A DNA stretch of 64,000 nucleotides from Pseudomonas asiatica (GCF_040214835.1 NZ_CP157874.1:5110501-5174500), one strand, 5' to 3'. Positions 45,177 through 54,693 are shown, counted from the first letter of the stretch. Translations and numbers: made by a program. Notes: generated by a model not told the origin, from the letters alone.

Positions 45177-46583
45177 ATGAGCATGCGCATGAACATCTTC
45201 GGCCGAGGCCAGGGCCTGGACGGGGACGAAACCACCACTGGCGCCATCTGCATTGCCGGCCAGGCCAGGGGCCGTGTACACGGTAAAGACTGGCTGCTAA
45301 AGGGCGACAAGACCACCCCCTGCCCGCGCTGTGGCCAAGAAGGCACCCTCATCGAAGGCGAGTCCCGCTGGCAGCAGGACGGCATACCTACAGCTTTGGA
45401 TGGAGCGCTGGTGCAATGCGGGTGCCCATTGGGCAGCAATCGCCTGATTGCGGGAGGGCATTCAGCTCCGGCGCCGCGCAGGGCGCCTGCACCTGAGGCC
45501 GTTCATGAGGCACCGCCACAGGTTCAAGCGAGTAATCAGGTAAGAAACAGCTATCAACCTGGGGCATTCCAGCCCTCGACCGCTGCGCAAGGCATGGAAC
45601 CTGGCTTCTACATCGTTCCGCGTTGCATGACGTACCAGGAAGTCTTGGCAGAGCTCGGCGCGCCGCAGGCCAATTTGCCGAGTTCGATTCTGGAGCGACT
45701 GAACCCGACGTATGAACGTGGGTTCAAGGCAGGTGAGATCTTTGTCATCGGCGACGGCTTGCGGCGGCCAGTCTGCACGCGTGAAGAACTGATTGCGATG
45801 AGTGCGGCGAAACAGGCGCGGGAAGCGTTGGCAGAACTGACGCCGGAGGAAGCCGAATTCATGACGCGCCATCAGGCCGAGATCGCCGGGTTGCTCAGTG
45901 ATGTAAGCCTGGCGATGGGGGTGAGTGAGGCGATGGTTGGCAAGTCGCTGGATGAGCTCAGCGACATATTGCGAAAAATTGAAGACCTGCATAAAGATCA
46001 ATTCATCAAACATGGGCATCTTAGGCACCCTGAGTTTTTTGCGGAGCGTCAGAAACTATTTAAGCAATTAAGTGCAAACCTGAACGCGACCGTTCTGAAC
46101 AAGCGGCTCAATCTCGGAAATTATGAAAGTTTGCGGCGGGACTTGGGAATCTCATCCAGAAGTTTGGTCCATCACTGGACCAAAGCGGGAGGACCGACAC
46201 ACATCCCTGGTTATTCGACGCACTTGGATAAACTGGCCAAGATGGCCAGATATTTGAAAACCGGAGGGCGTATAGGCGTAACCATTGGCGGCATAGGCTC
46301 GGCAATCAAAGTCTCTGAAGTCTGCAAAGAAGGAAACTCCAAAGCCTGCGAAAAAGTCAAAGTTACTGAGGCTAGTAATTTCTCTGGTGGCTTAGCTGGC
46401 GGCTGGGCGGCTGGCAAAGTAACAGCCAGAGTCTCTGCGAAGGTTTGCTGGAGATTCGGATCTGGGACTCTCGCATGCGGAATAGTAATCACTGGCGCAG
46501 GAGCCTTGGCTGGTAGCGTAGGTGGCATGGAATACGGAGAAAAACTCGGCGAATTAGTCTTCGAGGTCTTTGCAGATGATTGA
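45177..46583 (+). CDS. PAAR-domain type VI secretion effector, probable membrane-active toxin
   Basis: A 468-residue orphan T6SS cargo spike. The N-terminal PAAR domain (about 1-90) caps the VgrG tip (GDETTTGAICIAGQARGRVHGKDWLLKGDKTTPCPRCGQEGTLIEGES...). A middle part (about 135-200; GFYIVPRCMTYQEVL ... GFKAGEIFVIGDG) is a linker I recall in other Pseudomonas PAAR effectors; a helical region follows. The C-terminal 110 residues are glycine-rich and hydrophobic (GGRIGVTIGGIGSAIK, FSGGLAGGWAAGKVTARVSAKVCW, CGIVITGAGALAGSVGGMEYGEKLG) with paired Cys, a glycine-zipper pattern suggesting a membrane pore. AGAGG precedes the ATG. The likely immunity gene overlaps its end. Confidence 0.85.
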   Translation: MSMRMNIFGRGQGLDGDETTTGAICIAGQARGRVHGKDWLLKGDKTTPCPRCGQEGTLIEGESRWQQDGIPTALDGALVQCGCPLGSNRLIAGGHSAPAPRRAPAPEAVHEAPPQVQASNQVRNSYQPGAFQPSTAAQGMEPGFYIVPRCMTYQEVLAELGAPQANLPSSILERLNPTYERGFKAGEIFVIGDGLRRPVCTREELIAMSAAKQAREALAELTPEEAEFMTRHQAEIAGLLSDVSLAMGVSEAMVGKSLDELSDILRKIEDLHKDQFIKHGHLRHPEFFAERQKLFKQLSANLNATVLNKRLNLGNYESLRRDLGISSRSLVHHWTKAGGPTHIPGYSTHLDKLAKMARYLKTGGRIGVTIGGIGSAIKVSEVCKEGNSKACEKVKVTEASNFSGGLAGGWAAGKVTARVSAKVCWRFGSGTLACGIVITGAGALAGSVGGMEYGEKLGELVFEVFADD

Positions 46584-46953
46584 GCATCTCGACTTAAAAC
46601 TAAGACTATTCTTGCTAGCAACACCTGCATGCCTAATTTTGATTGGGTTTGCTTCTGATGTTCATATCGCCTGCTCTCGCCAATATAAAGAGATGACATC
46701 GGCACTCCAACGGAGTGCGTGCCTTCCATTTGCGACCGGTATGTGGGGGGAGAAAAAGATAGGCTCCAGAGTGCTAGTCATTTCTGTAATCGCTGGTACC
46801 ATCGGATCACCAGCCGCAAGTATTCGCAGAGGGCTTATGGATGAGCAAGACTACCTACAATTCCCTAAAAAGCTAAAAAGAAAAATACTTATTTCATCAT
46901 CGTTGAACATCATCGGCATCATCTGGATAGCCATAAACTTCTTCATCGAATAG
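46576..46953 (+). CDS. Probable immunity protein for the PAAR effector
   Basis: A 125-residue membrane protein. The ATG at 46576 overlaps the effector stop by 8 bases (ATGATTGA), so the two are translationally coupled, as effector-immunity pairs usually are. Seen: an N-terminal helix (LKLRLFLLATPACLILIGFAS), a central hydrophobic part (SRVLVISVIAGTIGSPAAS), and a C-terminal helix (ILISSSLNIIGIIWIAINFFI). Membrane location fits protection against a pore-type toxin. No named family recognised. The AT-rich codon use differs from the core genes around it. Confidence 0.7.
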   Translation: MIEHLDLKLRLFLLATPACLILIGFASDVHIACSRQYKEMTSALQRSACLPFATGMWGEKKIGSRVLVISVIAGTIGSPAASIRRGLMDEQDYLQFPKKLKRKILISSSLNIIGIIWIAINFFIE

Positions 46954-46975
46954 CCAAACTGAGAGACCACCCCAT

Positions 46976-47593
46976 ATGACCTCAGAGCAGAAGCACCACC
47001 CCGAATCGCTTACCACCTCGCCCCCTAAAAAAAACACAACTCTATGTCATTTCCATTTCAAAACTCATAATCATGGGCTCCTTATCAATGGGCCTGTACC
47101 TTTACTACTGGCACTATCGACACTGGTTACTTATTAGAGGCCAGCATGGCTTCAGACTCATCCCACTGTTCTGTACAATTTTCGGTGCGTTAACAATATA
47201 CTTCTTGATGAAAAAAATCGTCGCTCGCTGCACTCAAGCGAACCGGCCCGTAGAAGGTAGTGCGCTCGGTGTCACCCTGATGTTTTGCGCCCCATCTTAA
47301 TGATAGCGGGCTGGGAATTCTATATATCCGAAAAGGTATTCGATAGCCTGCCACTCTCAGTTTTCACCACAATCCCGATTATGCTCATGCTCCTGTACAC
47401 CACCTTTTTCTCGGTAGCAATGGCGCAGATTCAACAGTCAGTCAATGTTTACGAGGATGATGCGTGTGGGTTTGAAAATTCAAAAATAACTTGGGCAAAT
47501 GTTCTATGGCTGATTATCTGCTGGATGCCCATTACTGCACTATTGGGATTTTTGTCGGCTTACGCACCATTAGCGCTGCCCAGCCTTGCCTGA
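46976..47593 (+). pseudogene. Membrane protein gene broken by two frameshifts
   Basis: Starting at ATG 46976 the frame reads MTSEQKHHPESLTTSPP, then must shift at an eight-A run (47027-47034) to continue as KLIIMGSLSMGLYLYYWHYRHWLLIRG... It then must shift again at TTTT (47283-47286) to continue as RPILMIAGWEFYISEKVF... to the stop at 47593. Removing one A and adding one T restores a single frame of about 205 residues with four or more membrane spans and the YWHYRHW motif I associate with a common membrane family of pseudomonads. Both breaks are at homopolymers, so sequencing error or phase variation should be considered. It may have been a second immunity protein. Confidence 0.75.
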
Positions 47594-47600
47594 GGACTCA

Positions 47601-47688
47601 CCGCGCGAAACCCGCTTCCACAGAGATAGCTTATCTTTCAGTCTATGCACAACTCCTGTGGGAGCGGGTTCACTCGCGAAAGGGCCGG
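47601..47688 (+). repeat. REP pair 14, degenerate
   Basis: Imperfect inverted REP copies (CGCGCGAAACCCGCTTCCAC ... GTGGGAGCGGGTTCACTCGC) just after the broken gene, between it and the convergent DUF3077 gene. Confidence 0.75.
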
Positions 47689-47705
47689 TACAGCCAGTAC
47701 AAGAA

Positions 47706-47966
47706 TCAGCGCATCAAGCCCAACTCGGCATCATCCAGCAGCGCCTTGGCCATTGCTGCGAAGTAGTGCGAAGCCCACATCATTTGCTGGTCGCCATCCA
47801 TCAAACCGGTAAGCGACAAGTCCCGCGCATACCCCATCAGCTCCGAGGCCTGCTCACGGGCGCTGCGACAGGGGATGCCCTCCGCAATGCGGAACAGTGG
47901 ATGGGTTTGGCCTTCGCCTTGGTAGAAGTAGGTAACGCCAGGGGTGGTTTTGGTTTCGTCGTTCAT
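47706..47966 (-). CDS. DUF3077 domain protein (second paralogue)
   Basis: An 86-residue soluble protein clearly paralogous to 963-1226 (shared YFYQGEGQTHPLFRIAEGIPC, AREQASELMGYARDL, ALLDDAELGLMR). Function unknown. The ribosome site is weak and the sequence just before the ATG can form a hairpin (GGCAC ... GTGCC), suggesting translational control. Upstream, on the same strand, lies structured element B. The open frame extends upstream through that element, but the extension has no coding character. Confidence 0.85.
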   Translation of the reverse strand: MNDETKTTPGVTYFYQGEGQTHPLFRIAEGIPCRSAREQASELMGYARDLSLTGLMDGDQQMMWASHYFAAMAKALLDDAELGLMR

Positions 47967-48020
47967 GAGTTCGGCACCATGGAAATATGTGCCACCCGTC
48001 CGTTTCCACACATAGGGGTG

Positions 48021-48156
48021 ACAGCTGCACACGGGGTGGAAAACCAGGCATGATGCGAACCCGGTAGGCCCAAAGGCCTCCCGCGTACAGCTGTCGTAAC
48101 GACACGCACCATAGGTCTTGCCAGGTTTCCACACCCGATCGCTGAACCATCAGCGA
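48021..48156 (-). ncRNA. Putative structured 5' leader RNA of the DUF3077 gene (element B)
   Basis: Read on the minus strand: a perfect 7-bp hairpin (48150-48156 with 48139-48145), a linker of 44 nt, then a 15-bp stem (48080-48094 with 48021-48035) with two G-U pairs and no mismatch. It encloses two hairpins: AGGCC...GGCCT and ACCGGG...CCTGGT. The gene start at 47966 follows 54 nt later. Geometry matches element A at 333-470 although sequence identity is low. CCTATGG is shared near the stem base. Confidence 0.55.
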
Positions 48157-48296
48157 CTGGAAAAGCCTAGAGCGCGGGATTTGCAGGAACAATCAGACGC
48201 GTGTCGACAGAGGTTGTAGGGTATTTCGCAGTTGGCGCAGTTTCCAGTGCCAGTGCGTAGGAAGAGTCTGGAGTTGTTGTAGCCTGTGGGTTTCTT

Positions 48297-48418
48297 GGGG
48301 CCGCTTTGCGGCCCTTCGCGGGCACGCCCGCTCCCACAAGGGGATCGCGCATTTATTTGGGCTGAGCACCAAACCTGTAGGAGCGGGCGTGCCCGCGAAG
48401 GGCTGCAAAGCAGCCCCA
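48297..48418 (-). repeat. REP pair 15
   Basis: Inverted arms GCCCTTCGCGGGCACGCCCGC ... and GGGCGTGCCCGCGAAGGGC with extra hairpins GGGGCCGCTTTGCGGCCC and GGGCTGCAAAGCAGCCC, between the kinase stop and element B. Confidence 0.9.
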
Positions 48419-48425
48419 ATAAGAC

Positions 48426-50414
48426 CTACAGCGACCGTCGCGCCTGCAGAACATTCGATGCCATCTGCACCTGCGCAATAGCCATGTTCAAACTCAACTC
48501 GAACCGGCTCCCCAACCCCCGCGTCGACTCATGCGACAACCGTGCCCCCAGCAATTCCCCCATCTGCCGGCAGATCGACAAACCAATCCCCAGCCCGCCA
48601 TAACGCCGGGTCATCGAGCCATCGACCTGGAAGAAGCGCTGGTACAGGGTCGCCTGATCGAGGTCATCGAAGCCGATACCGCTGTCGCTGACCATGAAGG
48701 TCAGCGCCAGGTCGTCAGGCCCCACCCGGCGCCCGCGCACCTGGATCATCACCCCGCCCTGGTGGGTAAACTTCAAACCGTTGTCCACCAGGCACCCCAG
48801 GCAGCGGGCCAGCTTCTGAGCATCGCCCAGCAACCCGTCCGGCACATCGGCCGGGATGTCCAGGCTCAGGTACAAGCCTTTGCCCAAAGCCTGCCCGGCA
48901 TAACCGGCACGCACGCCCTGCAGCAGGTCACGCAGGCTGAATGGCGCCGACTGCGCGCGCAGGCGGCCGGCCTGCAGTTCGGACAGGGTAAGAATGGCAT
49001 CGACCATATCCATCATGCCCTGGGCCGAGCCCACCGCCGTGCGGTGGTACTGGGCCATCTCGGCCTCCATCGGCAGGGTATGCATCAGCTCCAGCGAGCC
49101 GATCACACCATTCATCGGCGTGCGCAGCTCATGGGTCACGCTGGCCAGGAACTCATCTTTCAGCCGGTTGCTCCTGGCCAGTTGCAGGTTCAGTTGTTCC
49201 AGCGTGCGCCCGGTGTCTCGCAAGGTCTGCGCCTGCTGCTCGCGCAGGCTGTTGATGCGGTCGGCCAGCGCCAGCGACAACAAGGCCACCTCCAGCGCCG
49301 ACCCCAGCTGGCTGGCATACATGGTGATGAACACGTTCGGCAGGTAGCCCAGCACCATCAGGGTGTTGACCAGGCCACCGAGCAGGAATGCCGTCCAGGC
49401 GATGATGAACCAGCGAGCCACGCGCAAGCCACGCCACCAGGCGTACAGCCCGGCAGCGAAGATGCTCACGGTAAACAGCAACGCCAGCACGGTGGCCATG
49501 CGCAGGGCGACGCCGTAGGGCATGCTCACCGCCAGCACCATGACCAGCGCGCCACCCAGCATCAGCAGCTGCAGCAGCCGGTCGAAACCACGGCTGATGC
49601 TGCCCAGTTGCAGGAAGTGCCGGGCGAACTGGCAGCCGAACAGGCCAGCTGCCCCGATGAACAACGGCGTCGAAGCATTCGCCCACCACGGGCTGTCCGG
49701 CCAGAAGTAGGCCACACCGGCGCCATTCACCGACACCTGGTAAAAGCCGAACGAGGCGATATAGAGGATGTAGTAGAGGTAGCTGACGTCGCGCACGCTG
49801 AGGTAGATGAACAGGTTGTACACCAGCATCACCAACAGCACGCCGTAGATCATCCCCAGCACATACAGGCGCGTGGGCTGCTCCTCCATGTAGGCCTGGG
49901 CGGACCACAGCGCCAGCGGCGCCTGCACCGAACCCTGGCTGTGCAGACGCAGGTAGGCGGTGGTCACCTGGCCAGGCGGCAGCTGCAGTTCGAACAGGTA
50001 GTTGTTCTGCAGGATCTGCCGGCTTTGGTAGGGCAAGGCGTCGCCAGTGCGCCGGGCCAGGCGGTAACTGCCACTGCTGTCGGGCAGGTACAGCTCGAGG
50101 TGGTCCAGCGGCGGATAGGCCAGTTCCAGTAGCCATTGCCGTGGGGCGGCGCCAGGCGCGGCGACAGGGCGCAGTTCGACCTTGAGCCAGAACACCGAGG
50201 TGGAATAACCGGCGTTCAGCACGTCTTCGTGGTGGGGGCGAAAATGCTTGGCGAACCCAGGGGCACTGACCTGGGCGATGCTGGCGCTGCCATCGAGGTC
50301 TTCATAAACCTGCATGGCCTTGCCCAGCGGAAGATGCCGCGTAGCGTCGTCGAAATCGACCGCCCCGGCCAGCACGGGCAGCAAGCCCAGAAGCACAATC
50401 AGCAAATAGCGCAT
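48426..50414 (-). CDS. 7TMR-DISM sensor histidine kinase
   Basis: A 662-residue membrane kinase. Order: signal peptide (1-18), periplasmic DISMED2 domain (about 20-160; VFWLKVELRPV... WLLELAYPPLDHLELYLPD), seven membrane helices (about 185-390), a coiled coil (DRINSLREQQAQTL), then the kinase: H box FLASVTHELRTPMNGVIGSLELM, N box CLVDNGLKFTHQGG, G1 VSDSGIGFDDLD, G2 GLGIGLSICRQMG. Architecture is like LadS/RetS without a receiver domain. DISMED2 binds sugars or polysaccharides in relatives. No response regulator is adjacent, so it probably signals to one elsewhere. Confidence 0.93.
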   Translation of the reverse strand: MRYLLIVLLGLLPVLAGAVDFDDATRHLPLGKAMQVYEDLDGSASIAQVSAPGFAKHFRPHHEDVLNAGYSTSVFWLKVELRPVAAPGAAPRQWLLELAYPPLDHLELYLPDSSGSYRLARRTGDALPYQSRQILQNNYLFELQLPPGQVTTAYLRLHSQGSVQAPLALWSAQAYMEEQPTRLYVLGMIYGVLLVMLVYNLFIYLSVRDVSYLYYILYIASFGFYQVSVNGAGVAYFWPDSPWWANASTPLFIGAAGLFGCQFARHFLQLGSISRGFDRLLQLLMLGGALVMVLAVSMPYGVALRMATVLALLFTVSIFAAGLYAWWRGLRVARWFIIAWTAFLLGGLVNTLMVLGYLPNVFITMYASQLGSALEVALLSLALADRINSLREQQAQTLRDTGRTLEQLNLQLARSNRLKDEFLASVTHELRTPMNGVIGSLELMHTLPMEAEMAQYHRTAVGSAQGMMDMVDAILTLSELQAGRLRAQSAPFSLRDLLQGVRAGYAGQALGKGLYLSLDIPADVPDGLLGDAQKLARCLGCLVDNGLKFTHQGGVMIQVRGRRVGPDDLALTFMVSDSGIGFDDLDQATLYQRFFQVDGSMTRRYGGLGIGLSICRQMGELLGARLSHESTRGLGSRFELSLNMAIAQVQMASNVLQARRSL

Positions 50415-50460
50415 ACAGCCCCAGCATGGCCTGTCCGGTCGAGTCGCGGTTGCCTCCCAT

Positions 50461-50647
50461 CCGTTTGAGACGACACGATCCGGCAGAACCCGTTTGTAGA
50501 GTTATCCGAGCACTCTAGCATAGCTTCGCAACCTGGCAATCGACCATATCCAATCACAAAGAAAAGGCTCTAAATCAATGCTTTCAGAAATTAAACCAGC
50601 AAAAAACTGACCTTACGATCAACAAAACTCGTTTGTAGGACGATCCG
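50461..50647. repeat. Direct repeats between the kinase and thiD
   Basis: CGTTTGTAG-N4-ATCCG occurs at 50491-50508 and 50630-50647, with a related CGTTTGAGACGACACGATCCG at 50462-50482. All lie in the 265-bp AT-rich gap between the divergent kinase and thiD genes. They are candidate regulator sites. No TPP riboswitch is visible before thiD. Confidence 0.5.
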
Positions 50648-50679
50648 CCCAAACAGGATTGGTGGTAAGCTCGCCGACC

Positions 50680-51477
50680 ATGAATACCTACAGCTCCCGC
50701 CCCGTTGTCCTCTGTCTCTCCGGCCACGACCCCAGTGGCGGCGCCGGCCTGCAGGCAGATATCGAAGCCCTGATCGCCCAAGGCTGTCACGCAGCGCCCG
50801 CAGTGACCGCCCTGACCGTGCAGGATACCGTCAACGTTTCCGACTTCCGCGTGCTCGACCGCGAGTGGGTGCTGGCCCAGGCCAACGCCGTGCTGGCCGA
50901 CTCCACGGTGGCCGCCGTCAAGCTCGGCATGCTCGGTTCGATCGAAATGGTCGACACCGTCGCCGAACTGCTGGCCGCCCACCCGCACCTGCCACTGGTC
51001 TGCGACCCGGTGCTGCGTGCCGGTGGTGGTGGCCGCCTGGGCAAGGACGAAGTGGGCTACGCCCTGCGCGAACGCCTGCTGCCGCTGGCGACCATCGCCA
51101 CGCCGAACCTGCCCGAAGCCCGCATCCTTGCCGAATTGCCCGAAGGCACCGCCGACGAGTGTGCCGAGAAACTGTTGCCGTTCTGTAGACACCTGCTGAT
51201 TACCGGCGGTCACGGCGACGAAGACGAAATTCACAACCGCCTGTACAGCCGCGACGGCCAGCACCACACCTGGACCTGCCAGCGCCTGCCGGGCAGCTAC
51301 CACGGCTCGGGCTGCACCCTGGCCAGCGCCCTGGCCGGCCGCCTGGCCCTCGGCGAGCAGCTGGAAAGCGCCGTCCGCAGCGCCCTGGACTACACCTGGC
51401 GCACCCTGCGTGACGCCGAACAGCTGGGCAAGGGCCAGTTCGTGCCGCGCCGCCTGCCGCTGGATTTCTGCTCCTGA
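50680..51477 (+). CDS. thiD: Hydroxymethylpyrimidine/phosphomethylpyrimidine kinase
   Basis: A 265-residue ribokinase-fold enzyme phosphorylating HMP and HMP-P for thiamin synthesis. Seen: [78 protein letters not shown], and the anion-hole motif [19 protein letters not shown]. The start at 50680 gives the family-like [17 protein letters not shown]. It is the first gene of thiD-thiE-hemL; gaps are 13 and 15 bases. Confidence 0.95.
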   Translation: MNTYSSRPVVLCLSGHDPSGGAGLQADIEALIAQGCHAAPAVTALTVQDTVNVSDFRVLDREWVLAQANAVLADSTVAAVKLGMLGSIEMVDTVAELLAAHPHLPLVCDPVLRAGGGGRLGKDEVGYALRERLLPLATIATPNLPEARILAELPEGTADECAEKLLPFCRHLLITGGHGDEDEIHNRLYSRDGQHHTWTCQRLPGSYHGSGCTLASALAGRLALGEQLESAVRSALDYTWRTLRDAEQLGKGQFVPRRLPLDFCS

Positions 51478-51490
51478 CACGAGGCCTCCA

Positions 51491-52114
51491 ATGAAGCTAC
51501 GCGGTCTGTACGCCATCACCGACAGCCAGCTGCTCGCTGGCCGTTTCCTGTCCCATGTCGAGGCGGCACTGGAAGGCGGCGTATGCCTGCTGCAGTACCG
51601 CGACAAAAGTGACGACGCGGCACGCCGCCTGCGCGAAGCTGAAGGGCTGATGCAGCTCTGCGAGCGCTACGGCACTCAGCTGATCATCAACGACGACGCC
51701 GAACTGGCCGCGCGCCTGGGCGTCGGCGTGCACCTGGGCCAGACCGACGGCCCGCTGACCCCGGCCCGCGCATTGCTCGGACGCCAGGCAATCATCGGCT
51801 CCACCTGCCACGCCAGCCTCGAGCTGGCCGCGCAGGCTGCCAGCGAAGGCGCCAGCTACGTGGCCTTTGGCCGCTTCTTCAATTCTGTCACCAAGCCGGG
51901 TGCACCCGCTGCCAACATCGAATTGCTGGAGCAGGCCCGCGCCCAGGTGAAACTGCCGATCGCGGTGATCGGCGGCATTACCCTCGACAACGCCGCCCCG
52001 CTGGTCGCCCATGGCGCCGACTTGCTGGCGGTGATCCACGGCCTGTTCGGTGCCGACAGCGCTCAGGAAGTCACCCGCCGCGCCCGCGCCTTCAACGCCT
52101 TGTTCGCATCCTGA
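51491..52114 (+). CDS. thiE: Thiamin-phosphate synthase
   Basis: A 207-residue TIM-barrel enzyme joining HMP-PP and thiazole phosphate. Seen: [64 protein letters not shown] (pyrimidine pyrophosphate binding), [37 protein letters not shown], and [30 protein letters not shown]. It follows thiD by 13 bases. Confidence 0.96.
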   Translation: MKLRGLYAITDSQLLAGRFLSHVEAALEGGVCLLQYRDKSDDAARRLREAEGLMQLCERYGTQLIINDDAELAARLGVGVHLGQTDGPLTPARALLGRQAIIGSTCHASLELAAQAASEGASYVAFGRFFNSVTKPGAPAANIELLEQARAQVKLPIAVIGGITLDNAAPLVAHGADLLAVIHGLFGADSAQEVTRRARAFNALFAS

Positions 52115-52129
52115 TTCGAGAGAACCCCC

Positions 52130-53413
52130 ATGTCCCGTTCCGAAGCCCTGTTCGCCCAAGCCCAGAAGCACATCCCCGGTGGCGTCAACTCACCGGTCCG
52201 CGCTTTCAAGAGCGTTGGCGGCACGCCGCTGTTCTTCAAGCATGCCGAAGGCGCCTACGTCGTTGACGAGGATGACAAGCGCTACGTCGACTACGTCGGC
52301 TCCTGGGGCCCGATGATCCTCGGCCACGGCCACCCGGAGGTACTGGACTCGGTACGCAGGCAGCTGGAGCACGGCCTGTCCTATGGCGCCCCGACCGCCA
52401 TGGAAACCGAGATGGCCGACCTGGTCTGCTCGCTGGTGCCATCCATGGAGATGGTGCGCATGGTCAGCTCGGGCACCGAAGCCACCATGAGCGCCATCCG
52501 CCTGGCCCGTGGCTACACCGGCCGTGACGCCATCATCAAGTTCGAAGGCTGCTACCACGGCCACTCCGACAGCCTGCTGGTAAAAGCAGGCTCCGGCCTG
52601 CTGACCCAGGGTGTGCCGAGCTCGGCGGGCGTGCCGGCGGACTTCGCCAAACACACTCTGACCCTGCCGTTCAACGACATCGCCGCCGTCGAGAAGACCC
52701 TGGCCGAAGTCGGCCAGACCGTAGCCTGCATCATCGTCGAGCCGGTAGCCGGCAACATGAACTGCGTACCGCCGGCGCCAGGCTTCCTCGAAGGCCTGCG
52801 CGAGCAGTGCGACAAGCACGGCGTGGTGTTGATCTTCGACGAAGTGATGACCGGTTTCCGCGTTTCGCTCGGCGGCGCCCAGGGCCACTACGGCATCAAG
52901 CCGGACCTGTCGACCTTCGGCAAGATCGTCGGCGGCGGCATGCCGGTCGGCTGCTTCGGCGGCAAGCGTGAAATCATGGGCTGCATCGCCCCGCTCGGCC
53001 CGGTCTACCAGGCCGGTACCCTGTCGGGTAACCCGCTGGCCATGGCCGCCGGCCTGACCACCCTGAAGCTGATCAGCCGCCCGGGCTTCCACGCCGAGCT
53101 GACCGACTACACCAGCCGCATGCTCGACGGCCTGCAACAGCGCGCCGATGCCGCTGGCGTGCCGTTCGTCACCACCCAGGCCGGTGCCATGTTCGGCCTG
53201 TACTTCAGCGGCGCCGACGACATCGTCACCTTCGAAGACGTGATGGCCAGCGATGCCGAGCGCTTCAAGCGCTTCTTCCACCTGATGCTCGATGGTGGCG
53301 TGTACCTGGCGCCGAGCGCGTTCGAGGCCGGCTTTACCTCCATCGCCCATGGGGACAAGGAGCTGCAGATCACCCTGGATGCGGCTGAAAAGGCTTTTGC
53401 AGCCCTGAAGTAA
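52130..53413 (+). CDS. hemL: Glutamate-1-semialdehyde 2,1-aminomutase
   Basis: A 427-residue PLP enzyme making 5-aminolevulinate for haem synthesis. Seen: [118 protein letters not shown], and the PLP-lysine region [19 protein letters not shown]. Length and motifs are canonical. It is the third gene of an operon with thiD and thiE, an arrangement usual in Pseudomonas. Confidence 0.97.
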   Translation: MSRSEALFAQAQKHIPGGVNSPVRAFKSVGGTPLFFKHAEGAYVVDEDDKRYVDYVGSWGPMILGHGHPEVLDSVRRQLEHGLSYGAPTAMETEMADLVCSLVPSMEMVRMVSSGTEATMSAIRLARGYTGRDAIIKFEGCYHGHSDSLLVKAGSGLLTQGVPSSAGVPADFAKHTLTLPFNDIAAVEKTLAEVGQTVACIIVEPVAGNMNCVPPAPGFLEGLREQCDKHGVVLIFDEVMTGFRVSLGGAQGHYGIKPDLSTFGKIVGGGMPVGCFGGKREIMGCIAPLGPVYQAGTLSGNPLAMAAGLTTLKLISRPGFHAELTDYTSRMLDGLQQRADAAGVPFVTTQAGAMFGLYFSGADDIVTFEDVMASDAERFKRFFHLMLDGGVYLAPSAFEAGFTSIAHGDKELQITLDAAEKAFAALK

Positions 53414-53419
53414 TTGTCA

Positions 53420-53531
53420 GCCTGTCCCGGCCCTTTCGCGGGCACGCCCGCTCCCACAGGTTCTGCACCAACCTTGAAAATGGTGCGATCCCTGTGGGGG
53501 CGGGCGTGCCCGCGAAGAGGCCGGGACAGGC
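53420..53531 (+). repeat. REP pair 16
   Basis: Inverted arms GCCTGTCCCGGCCCTTTCGC ... GCGAAGAGGCCGGGACAGGC, directly after the hemL stop. Confidence 0.92.
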
Positions 53532-53670
53532 AACAAAAGACCCTGCACAATCAGCTGACTTCCCCAACCAAGCAGAAATTCGAGTAAAACTTTGTAAGGT
53601 TGGCGCTGCTTATCCCATAATGTGCCACCAGAGACATTGGCCGCAGCTTTGCAGAGGTAAGTCGATCCCC

Positions 53671-54216
53671 ATGAACCGCACCGGCCGCGCCCTGACCCTG
53701 GGCTGCCTGTTGCTTCTTCAGCCCCTGCTGGCTCTGGCGGAGGGCGGTAACTCGTTGCTGATTCCGGCGACGGGCCGCTGCACCTTGAATGTCCAGCCTG
53801 AAGACCTGGCAAACGCCCTCAAGGCTTGTGAGCAGACGGCAACGGCGGGGGATGCCCTGGCGCAATTCGAACTGGGCGAATACTACTACACGCAAACGCC
53901 GAAAAACCTGGGCAAAGCCCTGAACTGGTTCGAAAAGGCCTCGCTGCAAGGCCATGCCGAGGCCCAGTACCGCCTGGGCGCCATGTTCTTCCGTGGCGAA
54001 GGGGTCAAGGCCAACAATGTGCAGGCCTACATACTGCTGAAGATGGCCGCGGTCAACGGCGCCGAGGATGCGCTGGACATGGCCGACGAAGTGACCGAGC
54101 AAATGCCCCGCGACGAGCTGGAGCATGCCACCCAGGTGCTCGGCCAGATCTTCCGCAAGTACCTGCTGGAACTGCAGAACGCCGAAGGGCGCACGCCGTT
54201 CTCGCCACTTCCCTGA
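53671..54216 (+). CDS. Exported Sel1-like repeat protein
   Basis: A 181-residue protein with a signal peptide (LTLGCLLLLQPLLALA) and two to three Sel1/TPR-like repeats (ALAQFELGEYYYTQTPKNLGKALNWFEKASLQ, GHAEAQYRLGAMFFRGEGVKANNVQAYILLKMAAVNG). Such solenoids bind partner proteins, often in the periplasm. Role unknown. The ribosome site AGAGG is somewhat distant from the ATG at 53671. Convergent with the DUF1820 gene 3 bases on. Confidence 0.88.
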   Translation: MNRTGRALTLGCLLLLQPLLALAEGGNSLLIPATGRCTLNVQPEDLANALKACEQTATAGDALAQFELGEYYYTQTPKNLGKALNWFEKASLQGHAEAQYRLGAMFFRGEGVKANNVQAYILLKMAAVNGAEDALDMADEVTEQMPRDELEHATQVLGQIFRKYLLELQNAEGRTPFSPLP

Positions 54217-54219
54217 GGG

Positions 54220-54546
54220 TTACTTTTCCGGCATCGGCATGGGGAACGGCATCACGTTGCCGCCGCCCTTGGCTTCACTGATCTTAGCCGTGCCCAGTCG
54301 CTCCACCTCGTCGATGCGCACGATCGAGTGCATCGGCACGAAGCTGCGGATCACCCCATCGAACTGGCTCTTGAGCTTCTCCTCGCTCGGGTCCACCACC
54401 AGCTGCGAACGCTCGCCGAACACGAACTCCTCGATTTCCAGGAACCCCCACAGGTCGCTCTGGTAGATCTGCTTGGCATACATCTCGAAGACCTGCCCCT
54501 GGTTGAGGAAGATCACTTTATAGATGGCAGGTTCGCGTTTGCTCAT
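54220..54546 (-). CDS. DUF1820 family protein
   Basis: A 108-residue soluble protein: AIYKVIFLNQGQVFEMYAKQIYQSDLWGFLEIEEFVFGERSQLVVDPSEEKLKSQFDGVIRSFVPMHSIVRIDEVERLG. This is the DUF1820 family, widely conserved in gammaproteobacteria with no known function; the fold looks like a small SH3-like barrel. Start at MSKREPAIYKV. Confidence 0.9.
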   Translation of the reverse strand: MSKREPAIYKVIFLNQGQVFEMYAKQIYQSDLWGFLEIEEFVFGERSQLVVDPSEEKLKSQFDGVIRSFVPMHSIVRIDEVERLGTAKISEAKGGGNVMPFPMPMPEK

Positions 54547-54595
54547 GTTCGTCGGGATAACACATGCGTAAGAAAAGGCGGGCATCATACCTGTA

Positions 54596-54693
54596 CCGGC
54601 CCCTTCGCGGGCAAGCCCGCTCCCACAGGTATTGCGCCCACCTTCGAAGCGGTGCGGTACCTGTGGGAGCGGGCGTGCCCGCGAAGAGGCCGG
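54596..54693 (+). repeat. REP pair 17
   Basis: Inverted CCGGCCCCTTCGCGGGCAAG ... GCGTGCCCGCGAAGAGGCCG between the DUF1820 start and ybeZ, that is, upstream of both genes rather than after them. Confidence 0.9.

Noticed and set aside
50415..50679. TPP riboswitch before thiD
   Set aside because: Searched by eye for the conserved CUGAGA and ACCUGA elements in the leader; neither is present in a proper arrangement.
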